Assembly: GCA_910579295.1 (NCBI GenBank)
Contig: CAJTTC010000004.1
Span: 62,001 to 126,000, forward strand
Length of the DNA: 64,000 nucleotides
Direction: 5' to 3'
From: an uncultured Christensenella sp.
GTDB taxonomy: Bacteria > Bacillota_A > Clostridia > Christensenellales > Borkfalkiaceae
The stretch's first letter is position 1; the number at the start of each line of letters is the position of its first letter. A program made the position numbers and the translations under genes. This document shows, one piece after another, positions 49,306-58,939 of this stretch. Below the pieces are notes generated by a model that had not been told where the DNA came from, did not search any database, and saw nothing but the letters and a program-made list of their open reading frames with translations.

Positions 49306-50976
49306 ATGAATGAATTTGCCATTGAACATATACCCGAATCAAAATATTGTTTTGCCGAAGATAAGAATACCGTTACGCTTCGATTAAGGGTAAGTAAGTA
49401 TGATATGCCCGAAAAAGTAGAGGTGGTTTACGGCGGTAAATATGATTATGCCACAGTGCAATTAAGAGCTATAATGAAGCGTTACTGTGAAGATAAATTA
49501 TTTGCTTATTACACAGCAACATTGCATTTAGCCGACGTGCGCTTGGTATATATTTTTGCGATAACAGAAAACGGCAAGGAATATTATTTTTCGGAAGATG
49601 GGCTTACTGAACACTATGATTATACGTTAAATTATTATAATTGTTTTCAGTTAGCTTATGTAAACGATATAGACGTTATGAAGCCGATAGAGTGGTTGAA
49701 AACCGCAACCTTTTATCAAATTTTTGTCGAACGGTTTAATATCGGTTTAAAGGATAAAGACAAAAGCTATATCAATTTAAAATGGGGAGAGCTTCCTAAG
49801 CCGAAAAGTTTTGCCGGAGGAGATATTAAAGGAATTACGGAGAAGCTAAACTACATAAACGATTTAGGTATAAACGCTTTGTATTTAACTCCTGTTTTCA
49901 GCTCAATATCAAACCATAAGTACGACATAAGCGATTATTATAATGTAGACAAAAATTTTGGAAGCAAAGACGATTTAAAAGAACTGATAGATAAAGCTCA
50001 CGCAATGGGAATGAAAATTGTTTTAGATGCGGTATTCAATCATTGTAGCGACCAAATAAGTCAGTTCCAAGATGTATTGAAAAACGGCAGGAAGTCGAAA
50101 TTTTATGACTGGTTTATTATAACTAACGATAATCCGTTACAATACGAATGTTTTGCTTCCTGCAAATATATGCCTAAATTCAATACATCCAAAAAAGAAG
50201 TTTGTGAGTATCTTATTGATATTGCAACGTATTGGATAAAAGAATTTGATATAGACGGTTGGCGGCTTGATGTTTCAGATGAAATATCTCACGAGTTTTG
50301 GCGACAGTTCAGGAGAGCTGTTAAAGAAGCAAAGCCTGACTGCGTTTTAATAGGCGAAAATTGGCACGATGCAAACGTTTATCTTCAAGGCGACCAATAC
50401 GATAGCATAATGAATTATGCTTTCACAAAAGCGTGCTTAGACTTTTATGCGTTTAAACGCTTTACGCCGAAACGGTTTGTAGAGAAACTTAACGAGCTGT
50501 TAATGCGAAATTGTAATGCGGCGAACAGTATGCTGCTCAATTTGTTAGATAGTCATGATACGCATAGGTTTTTTACACAAGTCAACTGCGATAAAGATAA
50601 ATTATTAAATGCACTTTCAATGCTGTATTTTTTCGACGGGGTTCCTTGTATTTATTACGGAACGGAAATAGCCTTGCAAGGCTATCACGACCCTGACTCA
50701 AGGCGCACATTTGAATGGGATAAAGTAGATTCAAGTTCAACTCTAACTCAACTTATCAAGTATTTATGTTCATTGAAAGCTAACGGAGAGCTTGCCGATA
50801 ATAATATAGTTATAACTGAACATAACGGGATTATAGAAGTAGTAAGAGAAAAATACAAACTTATTCTTAACGGTAACGAATTTAAAATTAAATATACCCC
50901 TTTGAATAAAAGTTTTGCCTATAAATATGCTAATGGCGAACTTGACGGTTGGGGGTTCGTAATAGAGAAAATATAA
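49306..50976 (+). CDS. Intracellular GH13 cyclomaltodextrinase / neopullulanase-type enzyme
   Basis: The 556-residue protein without signal peptide has an N-terminal CBM34-like beta domain (about 1-125), a GH13 barrel and a short C domain, as in cyclomaltodextrinases and neopullulanases (GH13_20). Catalytic residues lie in FDIDGWRLDVSDEI (nucleophile Asp), LIGENWHD (acid/base Glu) and LLDSHDTHRF (Asp). It would open imported cyclodextrins or cut maltodextrins. RBS AAGGA. It heads the importer-phosphorylase-MalQ run; no operator palindrome is visible in its 56-nt upstream gap with the LacI gene. Confidence 0.9.
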   Translation: MNEFAIEHIPESKYCFAEDKNTVTLRLRVSKYDMPEKVEVVYGGKYDYATVQLRAIMKRYCEDKLFAYYTATLHLADVRLVYIFAITENGKEYYFSEDGLTEHYDYTLNYYNCFQLAYVNDIDVMKPIEWLKTATFYQIFVERFNIGLKDKDKSYINLKWGELPKPKSFAGGDIKGITEKLNYINDLGINALYLTPVFSSISNHKYDISDYYNVDKNFGSKDDLKELIDKAHAMGMKIVLDAVFNHCSDQISQFQDVLKNGRKSKFYDWFIITNDNPLQYECFASCKYMPKFNTSKKEVCEYLIDIATYWIKEFDIDGWRLDVSDEISHEFWRQFRRAVKEAKPDCVLIGENWHDANVYLQGDQYDSIMNYAFTKACLDFYAFKRFTPKRFVEKLNELLMRNCNAANSMLLNLLDSHDTHRFFTQVNCDKDKLLNALSMLYFFDGVPCIYYGTEIALQGYHDPDSRRTFEWDKVDSSSTLTQLIKYLCSLKANGELADNNIVITEHNGIIEVVREKYKLILNGNEFKIKYTPLNKSFAYKYANGELDGWGFVIEKI

Positions 50977-50991
50977 AATTCGGTACAATGT

Positions 50992-51030
50992 AAGGGATAT
51001 ATCCCTTATGCGTTTGTAAACAAACGCATA
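50992..51030 (+). repeat. Two adjacent perfect hairpins between the cyclomaltodextrinase and binding-protein genes
   Basis: A 16-bp palindrome AAGGGATATATCCCTT (50992-51007) is followed at once by TATGCGTTTG/CAAACGCATA with loop TAAA (51007-51030). No U-run follows, so these may be mRNA-stabilising or processing structures that raise expression of the downstream transporter genes. Confidence 0.6.
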
Positions 51031-51053
51031 GATAATGTTTAAAGGAGGAAAAG

Positions 51054-52484
51054 ATGAAAAAAATATTACCGGCTTTAATAGCGCATATTGCGATTATTCT
51101 TGCAGTGATAATTGCTTTTGGCGTTATGAGTGTTGTCCGTAAAACGTATGCAGGCGGCGCAGAAAAATTTACCGGCGAATTAGAAAGAAATGTTACTTTG
51201 CATATTCTTGAAAATAACACTGCAAAGGAACAGGGGTATCTTGAAGAACTTTTAAATGCTTTTAACGAGAAGTATAAAGAATACGGTATTAAAGCTGTGG
51301 ATGCAAACGTTGACCAATTCAACGACCTTGAACAAAGTGGTCCGTTCGGATATGGTCCCGATGTCTTGTATCAGGCAAACGACGCCGTAATGAAATATGT
51401 TGACGGACACCACATATTACCATTACCTATTGAACAGCTTGATTGCTACGAACATATAAGTGAAAATGCTTGGGATGCTTATACAACCACTATATCAGAG
51501 CAAGAGTATGTTTTTGGAGTTCCTGTAAATATTCAGCAGCCGTTATTGTTTTATCGTGATGACTTGTTGCCTGATAATTGGGAAACCGAATGGGATGACG
51601 ATAAGAACGGTGTGCCTGATATGATAGAAAACTGGTCTGCGTTATATCGGTATTCAAAACAAGTTAAACAACAAAGTAACGGTAAAAAATACGGTTATAT
51701 GCAATCCTTACTTGATAGCTATTTTTCTTCGGGTTATTTATTTTCCTTCGGCGGTTATTTGTTCGGTGGGGAAGATGGAACGGATACATATGATATAGGT
51801 TTAGCAAACGGGGATAGCTATAAAGGAGCAAAGATAATCAGACAGCTCGCTTCCGTTATGAATATGGAGTGTACGGAATTTACGATTAGCGATAACAGAT
51901 ATACCCGACTTGCTTCCGGAACTTATTTTGCGACTATGACTACGCCTGACGTTTACACTATGTTTATCAGAGAAATGGTAAATGCAGGATATACAGAAGA
52001 ATATGCGAAAGAACACGTTAAAATGGTAAACGTTCCCAAACTTCCTGTAAGCGGTGATTTGGAAGATGAAAGTCAAGGTTTTATGGATATGACTGTTATG
52101 GGTGGTGTAAACGGTTATGCAATAAGCTCTTATACAAAATATCCGAACGCTTCACTTGAATTTGTAAACTTCGCTACAAGCTATGATATGGTTAAAAAGA
52201 GAAATCAAATATTGGGTATTTCTCCTGCCCGTAAGGACATTATAGAAGAAATAGGTGGCTTGGATAAGATAATAAACGAAAATCTCGATAGCGGTTCGAT
52301 ATATGTAATGCCGAGCGTTCGTGCGACTTCTCAAATATGGTCGCCAATGGAAACATTTTTCTCGCTTATAGCAGGAGATATACTTGAAGGTAAATCGGCA
52401 TATGCTACGGACGAGTCTTTAAAGAAAGGACTTGAAGGCGTATCAAAAAATATATATGATGCAATTCATACTTTGGCAGGATAA
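51054..52484 (+). CDS. Maltodextrin/cyclodextrin ABC transporter substrate-binding protein
   Basis: The 476-residue MalE-type protein has an N-terminal hydrophobic anchor (about 4-32) but no lipobox Cys, so it appears to be held by an uncleaved or signal-peptidase-I-type segment rather than lipid. The family-1 solute-binding fold is seen in LHILENNTAKEQGYLEELLNAFNEKY, VFGVPVNIQQPLLFYRDDL and GGVNGYAISSYTKYPNASLEFVNF. An EF-hand-like DDDKNGVPD insert near residue 180 could bind Ca2+. RBS AAAGGAGG. It is followed by malF and malG. Confidence 0.88.
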   Translation: MKKILPALIAHIAIILAVIIAFGVMSVVRKTYAGGAEKFTGELERNVTLHILENNTAKEQGYLEELLNAFNEKYKEYGIKAVDANVDQFNDLEQSGPFGYGPDVLYQANDAVMKYVDGHHILPLPIEQLDCYEHISENAWDAYTTTISEQEYVFGVPVNIQQPLLFYRDDLLPDNWETEWDDDKNGVPDMIENWSALYRYSKQVKQQSNGKKYGYMQSLLDSYFSSGYLFSFGGYLFGGEDGTDTYDIGLANGDSYKGAKIIRQLASVMNMECTEFTISDNRYTRLASGTYFATMTTPDVYTMFIREMVNAGYTEEYAKEHVKMVNVPKLPVSGDLEDESQGFMDMTVMGGVNGYAISSYTKYPNASLEFVNFATSYDMVKKRNQILGISPARKDIIEEIGGLDKIINENLDSGSIYVMPSVRATSQIWSPMETFFSLIAGDILEGKSAYATDESLKKGLEGVSKNIYDAIHTLAG

Positions 52485-52494
52485 GGAGGGAATT

Positions 52495-53901
52495 ATGACG
52501 AAAGTTTTAAATAAAGTTAAAAGTTTTTTTGTCGGTATTCCTACAAAAGTTAAGAATTATTTTAAAAGCATACCCGACAGATTAAAGAAAAAATTTGCAG
52601 GTGCAAAAGAAATTATAACGCAAGGCAATTCAAAAGTAGGCGCATCCATTTGTTGTATGGGGCTTGGTCAGCTTCTGTATAAACAATGGACAAAAGGCAG
52701 TATGTTCATTTTATTACAAGTAGCGTTTATACTCTATTTTGTATTTACGGGCGGCGCAGACTTATTCGGATTATTCACTTTGGGTCAGGTAAAAGGCGAT
52801 GCATGGTTTGGTATAGCAGGCGACAATTCGGTTGTTATGATGCTAATGGGAATATTCGCCGTAATAATGATAATGTTTTATATTGCAATTTATATTGTCA
52901 ATGTAAAAGATGTATACGCAACCCAATGTGCAGAAGATACTTTAAAAGAACCGCTGTCGTTTAAAAGTCAGGCGGCGTCATTGCTTGATAAAAATTTCCA
53001 TAAAACCGCTTTAACGTTACCGATAATAGGTGTTTGCATTTTCAGTATTTTACCCATTGTCTTTATGATACTGATAGCGTTTACCAATTATGGCGGAACA
53101 ACCGTACCCCCTGAACTTGTAGATTGGGTAGGGTTTGAAAATTTCGGAAAGATACTCACGCTCGGACAGTTTGCGCCTACGTTCTTTAAGATATTCGGTT
53201 GGAACTTAATGTGGGCAGTACTTTCCACAGCGATAAACTTTTTTGCAGGAATAGGACTTGCTTTACTCTTAAATAAGGCGTGTGTAAAGTGCAAAGCAAT
53301 TTGGAGAGCTTTCCCGATACTTGCTTATGCGATACCGGGCTTCATAACGCTTCTTGGCTTCAAATTTATGTTCTCTTATGGTGGCCCGATAAATTACTAT
53401 ATCCAACAAGGCGGAGGGGATGCGATAGGCTTTTTAGCGGTTAATTCAAAATGGACGGCAAGGCTTATCGGTCTTGGAGTAAATGCTTGGATAAGCGTAC
53501 CTTCGATAATGTTGCTTGCAACCGGTATTCTGTCTAATCTGAATAACGATTTATATGAAGCGGCAAGGGTAGACGGCGCAAGCGCATGGAGGCAATTCAT
53601 AAAAATTACTTTACCTTATGTTTTGTTTGCTACAACGCCCGTACTTATTACGCAATTCATAAATAACTTTAATAACTTCGGTATTTTCTACTTCCTTCGT
53701 GATGGCGTTATTTCAGACAGCTATTTCCTTGCAAATAATACAGACCTTCTTATAAATTGGTTGTATCGAATATCTATTGATAATAACTATTATTCGATAG
53801 GTGCGGCGATAAGTTTAATTATATTTATTGTAACTTCGATAATATCTCTAACGGTGTATATTTTATCCCCGTCATATAAACAGGAGGAAACGTTCAGATG
53901 A
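52495..53901 (+). CDS. malF: Maltodextrin-type ABC permease MalF
   Basis: The 468-residue membrane protein has an extended cytoplasmic N-terminus (about 1-50) and two early helices before the core permease domain. The cytoplasmic coupling motif EAARVDGASAWRQFIKITLP lies near residue 360. It pairs with MalG to form the pore. AAGGAGG precedes the ATG at 52495; a longer frame upstream lies in the binding-protein gene. Its stop overlaps the malG start by ATGA. Confidence 0.92.
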   Translation: MTKVLNKVKSFFVGIPTKVKNYFKSIPDRLKKKFAGAKEIITQGNSKVGASICCMGLGQLLYKQWTKGSMFILLQVAFILYFVFTGGADLFGLFTLGQVKGDAWFGIAGDNSVVMMLMGIFAVIMIMFYIAIYIVNVKDVYATQCAEDTLKEPLSFKSQAASLLDKNFHKTALTLPIIGVCIFSILPIVFMILIAFTNYGGTTVPPELVDWVGFENFGKILTLGQFAPTFFKIFGWNLMWAVLSTAINFFAGIGLALLLNKACVKCKAIWRAFPILAYAIPGFITLLGFKFMFSYGGPINYYIQQGGGDAIGFLAVNSKWTARLIGLGVNAWISVPSIMLLATGILSNLNNDLYEAARVDGASAWRQFIKITLPYVLFATTPVLITQFINNFNNFGIFYFLRDGVISDSYFLANNTDLLINWLYRISIDNNYYSIGAAISLIIFIVTSIISLTVYILSPSYKQEETFR

Positions 53902-54755
53902 ATAAAGCAAAAGCAAAAGTTGTTAAATCGAAATCAAAAAAAGTACTTAACGTGCTTATTACATACTGCATACTTATTGTGGTTGCGTTTATATTCTTTT
54001 TCCCTTGTCTGTGGCTTATATTGGCATCGTTCTCAAAGTCGGGTTCAATATATTCATTTGACGGGTTTTTCCCTAAGGAATATGGAATTGATGCCTTTAA
54101 AACTTTGTTTACCGATACGGTAATGTACAACTATCCCAAATGGTTTTTGAATACTTTGTTTATATCCGTAATGAGTTGTATATTCGGAACGCTGTTGACG
54201 ATTTTGACGGCTTACTGTATGTCGAGATTCCGTTTCAAAAGCAGAAAAAAGCTAATGAAGGCAACGCTTGTTTTGGGAATGTTCCCGTCCTTTATGGGAA
54301 CGATAGCCGTATATTTGTTAATGACACAATTTAACCTTATTAATCAGCAATGGGGTTTGATACTGATTTATTCGGGAACTGCGCCTATGGGATATATGGT
54401 ACAAAAAGGCTTCTTTGACACAATACCTTATTCGATAGACGAAGCGGCAAGAATAGACGGTGCATCTAATTTTACAGTATTTGTTAAATTTATTTTGCCG
54501 TTATCGAAACCTATACTTGTCTATACGGCATTAACATCTTTTACTTGGCCGTGGTCAGACTTTATTCTTCCGAAGATGTTATTGCAGAACAGAGATTTAT
54601 GGACGGTTGCGGTAGGGCTTATGTCGTTGGGCGAAACTGAATTTGCTCGGTTTGCGGCAGGTTCGATTATAATAGCTATACCGATAATTATTTTGTATTT
54701 CTGCTTGGTTAAGTATATGATTAACGGTATGTCTGCCGGTGCGGTAAAAGAATAA
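53898..54755 (+). CDS. malG: Maltodextrin-type ABC permease MalG
   Basis: The 285-residue protein has six membrane helices and the coupling motif EAARIDGASNFTVFVKFILP (near residue 190). The length and order match MalG. ATGA overlap with malF ensures coupled translation. The transporter genes are in the classical order binding protein-malF-malG. Confidence 0.93.
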   Translation: MNKAKAKVVKSKSKKVLNVLITYCILIVVAFIFFFPCLWLILASFSKSGSIYSFDGFFPKEYGIDAFKTLFTDTVMYNYPKWFLNTLFISVMSCIFGTLLTILTAYCMSRFRFKSRKKLMKATLVLGMFPSFMGTIAVYLLMTQFNLINQQWGLILIYSGTAPMGYMVQKGFFDTIPYSIDEAARIDGASNFTVFVKFILPLSKPILVYTALTSFTWPWSDFILPKMLLQNRDLWTVAVGLMSLGETEFARFAAGSIIIAIPIIILYFCLVKYMINGMSAGAVKE

Positions 54756-54773
54756 TTTGGGGGGAATTTAAAA

Positions 54774-56672
54774 ATGGCTAATTTAAGTTTAAAACATATT
54801 TATAAAGTTTATCCTAACGGAGCGAAAGCCGTTAATGATTTCAATATGCAAATTGACGATAAGGAATTTATCGTATTTGTAGGCCCGTCGGGTTGCGGTA
54901 AATCAACTACGCTTCGTATGATAGCAGGACTTGAAGAAATTACGGCAGGCGAATTGAAAATCGGAGATGTTGTCGTAAACGGTATGGAACCGAAGGACAG
55001 GGATATAGCAATGGTATTCCAGAACTATGCTCTTTATCCGCATATGACTATTTATGAAAATATAGCGTTTGGACTTCGTACCCGTAAAGTTCCGAAAGAG
55101 GAAATAGATAAGCGTGTAACGGAAGCGGCAGAAACGCTCGGGATTACGGAATATCTTAAAAGAAAACCCAAAGAGATGTCGGGAGGACAAAGACAACGTG
55201 TTGCGCTCGGCAGAGCTATCGTTAGAGAACCGAAAGTAATGCTTTTAGACGAGCCGCTTTCAAACCTTGATGCGAAACTTCGTACTCAGATGAGAAGCGA
55301 AATAATTAAACTTCATAAAAAACTGAACACAACATTTATTTACGTTACTCACGACCAAGTTGAAGCTATGACTATGGGAACGAGAATAGTAGTTATGAAA
55401 GACGGCTTTGTAAAGCAGATAGATACACCTAAAAATCTTTATAAATATCCGTCAAATAAATTTGTTGCCGGTTTCATAGGAACGCCCCAAATGAACTTTT
55501 TTCAGGGAACGCTCAAAAAAGACGGCGATAAAGTGCATATAGAATTCAAGTGGTCGGAAGCCAAAATAACCGTCCCGTATTCGATGCTTATGAAAACTAC
55601 TCCGCAGTATTTGGACGGAACAAAGACCGTGTATATAGGTTTCCGTGCGGAAGATATTTCGCTTGAAGAAGATAAAGTTCGGGCAAGCGAAGCAAAGATT
55701 AAGGTAAGAATATCTCACTCGGAAGAATTGGGAACGGAGACCCTTGTGTACGGCGATATAAATATGGACGGCGACGGGTTTGCGGAAACAAATACGAGAG
55801 TTATTATTAAATCGGCAGGATTTAAAGAGTATAAGCCTGATACGGTATGTGAAGCGGCATTAAATATCGATTCAATTCATTTGTTTGATATTGAAACCGA
55901 AGAAAGTATTATGCCCCGTATTCCCGAATATAACTACCTTGACTGTAACGTTGAAAACGGGAAACTTAAATTTCTCGGTAACAGCGTAGATTTGCCCGAA
56001 TCAGCCGTATGTGAGAACGGAAGCGGCGAATTATTGATTTCGGTTTCTGCGATTAAGTTTGACGGCGACATAAAGGCAAAGGTTATTGATAACGAGAATA
56101 TAAACGGTCAAAATCTTGTTTCTTTGGATATAAACGGTAGCAGAATATATGCGTTATCCGATAACGTTCTTGAAAAAGGCGAAATAGGTATAGGGCTTGA
56201 TTTTAAGAAACTTATTATCAATGTCGGTAGTGTAGGAATTTCGCCTATGCCGCTAACGAACGGATTAAACGGTACTTTCGTTATGGAAAAGTTACCTGAA
56301 ACAATAAACGTAAAAGGTAAAGACAAAAAGGTTAAAACACCGCATTATTATTTGGTTATCAACGGAACAAAGTTTGAAGCACCCGAACAGATTTACAGTA
56401 AAATGTTTGCGGCGACAACGGGTAGAAAGGTTTACAATTCTACATACAGATACGAATGGACACCTTATGATTTTACCGTTTCGGAGAGCGGTATTGAAGC
56501 GCAGGTTTTAAAAACGCTCGATTACGGCGCTGAAAAATTTTTGAAATGCGCTGTCGGAGAAGAAATACTTTATGTAAAATGCGATAAAGTTATGAGCGGT
56601 AAAATTTATCTTGTACCTGAGGTAAACAAAGTTAGCGTAATTGAGAGTGAAAGACAAATAAGAATAGTTTAG
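54774..56672 (+). CDS. MalK-type ABC ATPase with a large C-terminal extension
   Basis: The 632-residue protein has an N-terminal CUT1 ATPase (about 1-235): Walker A GPSGCGKST, Q-loop VFQNYALYPHMT, signature MSGGQRQRVALGRAI, Walker B LLDEPLSNLD and switch THDQ. A MalK-type OB/TOBE region follows (about 236-375). The last 255 residues or so exceed the normal length of about 370. They look like further beta modules (SGELLISVSAIKFDG, LVPEVNKVSVIE) with no family I recognise. It probably energises MalFG and may be regulated by binding something through the extension. Confidence 0.88.
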   Translation: MANLSLKHIYKVYPNGAKAVNDFNMQIDDKEFIVFVGPSGCGKSTTLRMIAGLEEITAGELKIGDVVVNGMEPKDRDIAMVFQNYALYPHMTIYENIAFGLRTRKVPKEEIDKRVTEAAETLGITEYLKRKPKEMSGGQRQRVALGRAIVREPKVMLLDEPLSNLDAKLRTQMRSEIIKLHKKLNTTFIYVTHDQVEAMTMGTRIVVMKDGFVKQIDTPKNLYKYPSNKFVAGFIGTPQMNFFQGTLKKDGDKVHIEFKWSEAKITVPYSMLMKTTPQYLDGTKTVYIGFRAEDISLEEDKVRASEAKIKVRISHSEELGTETLVYGDINMDGDGFAETNTRVIIKSAGFKEYKPDTVCEAALNIDSIHLFDIETEESIMPRIPEYNYLDCNVENGKLKFLGNSVDLPESAVCENGSGELLISVSAIKFDGDIKAKVIDNENINGQNLVSLDINGSRIYALSDNVLEKGEIGIGLDFKKLIINVGSVGISPMPLTNGLNGTFVMEKLPETINVKGKDKKVKTPHYYLVINGTKFEAPEQIYSKMFAATTGRKVYNSTYRYEWTPYDFTVSESGIEAQVLKTLDYGAEKFLKCAVGEEILYVKCDKVMSGKIYLVPEVNKVSVIESERQIRIV

Positions 56673-56689
56673 TTACAAGGATAATGCAA

Positions 56690-58939
56690 ATGGATAAAAC
56701 TTTATTTTTACAGGATTTGACAAGGCTTGAAGTAAAAAATAAAGATGTACAAACTTTATACAACGAAATCTCCTGTCTTGCAATGAAGTGTGGGCTAAAA
56801 GCAACGCAGAAGCCCGCAACAAAAAATGCTTACTATCTTTCAATGGAATTTCTTATAGGGCGTAGCTTTTATAACAACCTTATGGAGCTTGGAGTTCTTG
56901 AAGAGGCAAAAGAAATTCTTGCACAAAAAGGAATAGATATAAACGTATTCGAGGAAATAGAGGATGCCGCTCTCGGTAATGGCGGTTTAGGTAGGCTTGC
57001 TGCTTGTTTCCTTGATTCTGCGGCAGGTTTAGGCTTGCCCCTGCAAGGGTACGGAATCCGTTATAAATACGGATTATTCAAACAAGCTATTAAAAACGGC
57101 TTTCAAGTTGAGTTGCCTGATGATTGGCAAAAGTTTGGCGACCCGTGGTCTATCAGACGGGAAAACGAAAAACGCTTAATAAAATTTGCCGATATGTCGG
57201 TTTGGGCTGTGCCTTATGATATGCCCGTATTCGGTAAACGTGTAAATAATTTGAGATTATTTCAAGCCGAAGGGAACGAAGAAGCGCAAAAAATCAGCGA
57301 ATATCTTTATCCGGCAGACGATACCGAAGAAGGTAAATTGTTAAGGCTTCGCCAAGAATATTTCTTCTCTGCGGCGGCTATCGGAGAGCTTGTCGATAAG
57401 CATATTAAAAAGCACGGCAGACGATTTGATAATTTTTCCGAATTTAACTCAATACAGTTGAATGATACGCACCCTATACTTGCTATTGCGGAATTTATAA
57501 GACTGCTTACGACAGAGCATAGAGTTTGTTTGTCAGATGCGCTTGAAGTTGCGAAAAAGACATTTTCATACACAAACCACACAATATTGCCTGAGGCATT
57601 AGAGTGTTGGCAATCTTTACAGATAAAGAAAATTTTGCCCGAAATATATTCTATTTTAATGAAAGTATATGTAAAGCAAAAAGATGAGTTTGCAAGGTTG
57701 AAGTGTTCGCCGGAAGAAGCGTCTGATATGGCAATTTATTCTGCCGATAAATTTTCAATGGCTAATCTTGCGTTATTTGTCGGTAACAAAGTAAACGGTG
57801 TTGCTAAATTACATACGGATATTTTAAAAAGTAACCTGTTCAAAACAGCGTTTAAATATTATCCCGAAAAGTTCCAAAATAAAACAAACGGTATAACACA
57901 ACGCAGATGGTTAATGCTTTGTAACCGTGAATTGTCAGAGCTTATCGATAATTCGATAGGACAAGATTGGCGTAATGATATACAGCTATTAGGTCAGCTT
58001 GAAAGTAAAGTCAACAACATAATTCCTGATTTTATTAAAGTTAAAGCTGAAAAGAAAAGACAACTTTTTGAATATATCAAAATTCACGAAGGTGTAGATA
58101 TAACCGAAAATTTTATTGTCTATTCACAGGTAAAAAGGTTGCACGAGTATAAGCGACAGCTTATGACAGCACTTGCAATACTTGAAATTTATAAAAGTTT
58201 AAAGAACGGTACAATAAAGGAGTTTCAACCTTCTGTATTCATATTCGGAGCAAAGAGCGCACCGAGCTATAAAAGAGCAAAAGCAATAATAAAGTTTATT
58301 AACGAGATAGCAGATAAAATTAATTCAGACGAGCAGACTAATCGTTTGCTGAAAGTCGTATTTGTTCAAAATTATAATGTTTCATATGCGGAAAAAATCG
58401 TTGCAGGTACTGATGTTTCTTTGCAGGTATCAACTGCCGGACTTGAAGCAAGCGGAACGGGTAATATGAAGTTTATGATGAACGGTGCGGTTACTTGCGG
58501 CACAATGGACGGCGCAAACATAGAAATTGTGGAACTTGCAGGTAAAGAAAATAACTATATATTCGGCGCAGAAGTAGACGAAATCGAAAGGCTTAAAAAA
58601 GACGGATATAATCCCACCGAAATTATAAAGAATAGCGATTTACATAATTTTGCTATGTCCACACTAATTGACGGCACGTTTAATGACGGTAATACAGGTT
58701 ACTTTAAAGATTTGTACGACTCATTAACTATCGGAGCAAGTTGGCATAAGCCTGACCAATATTTTGTATTGCACGATTTACAGAGTTATGTTGATGCGCT
58801 TCTTAAAATCAATTCTGATTACAAAAATAAAAATGACTTTGCATTAAAGCAACTTAATAATACCGCAAATTCGGCGTATTTCTCATCTGACAGAACAATA
58901 AAAGAGTATGCTAAAAATATTTGGGAAATAATGATATGA
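56690..58939 (+). CDS. glgP: Glycogen/maltodextrin phosphorylase
   Basis: This GT35 enzyme releases glucose-1-phosphate from alpha-1,4-glucans in the cytoplasm. The 749-residue protein has YYLSMEFLIGRS, ALGNGGLGRLAACFLDS, NDTHP and the pyridoxal-phosphate lysine in EASGTGNMKFMMNG. It is shorter than animal enzymes, as expected for bacterial phosphorylases lacking the long N-terminal regulatory part. The ATG at 56690 gives 8 nt from AAGG; an in-frame ATG at 56684 is too close. Its stop overlaps malQ. Confidence 0.94.
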   Translation: MDKTLFLQDLTRLEVKNKDVQTLYNEISCLAMKCGLKATQKPATKNAYYLSMEFLIGRSFYNNLMELGVLEEAKEILAQKGIDINVFEEIEDAALGNGGLGRLAACFLDSAAGLGLPLQGYGIRYKYGLFKQAIKNGFQVELPDDWQKFGDPWSIRRENEKRLIKFADMSVWAVPYDMPVFGKRVNNLRLFQAEGNEEAQKISEYLYPADDTEEGKLLRLRQEYFFSAAAIGELVDKHIKKHGRRFDNFSEFNSIQLNDTHPILAIAEFIRLLTTEHRVCLSDALEVAKKTFSYTNHTILPEALECWQSLQIKKILPEIYSILMKVYVKQKDEFARLKCSPEEASDMAIYSADKFSMANLALFVGNKVNGVAKLHTDILKSNLFKTAFKYYPEKFQNKTNGITQRRWLMLCNRELSELIDNSIGQDWRNDIQLLGQLESKVNNIIPDFIKVKAEKKRQLFEYIKIHEGVDITENFIVYSQVKRLHEYKRQLMTALAILEIYKSLKNGTIKEFQPSVFIFGAKSAPSYKRAKAIIKFINEIADKINSDEQTNRLLKVVFVQNYNVSYAEKIVAGTDVSLQVSTAGLEASGTGNMKFMMNGAVTCGTMDGANIEIVELAGKENNYIFGAEVDEIERLKKDGYNPTEIIKNSDLHNFAMSTLIDGTFNDGNTGYFKDLYDSLTIGASWHKPDQYFVLHDLQSYVDALLKINSDYKNKNDFALKQLNNTANSAYFSSDRTIKEYAKNIWEIMI

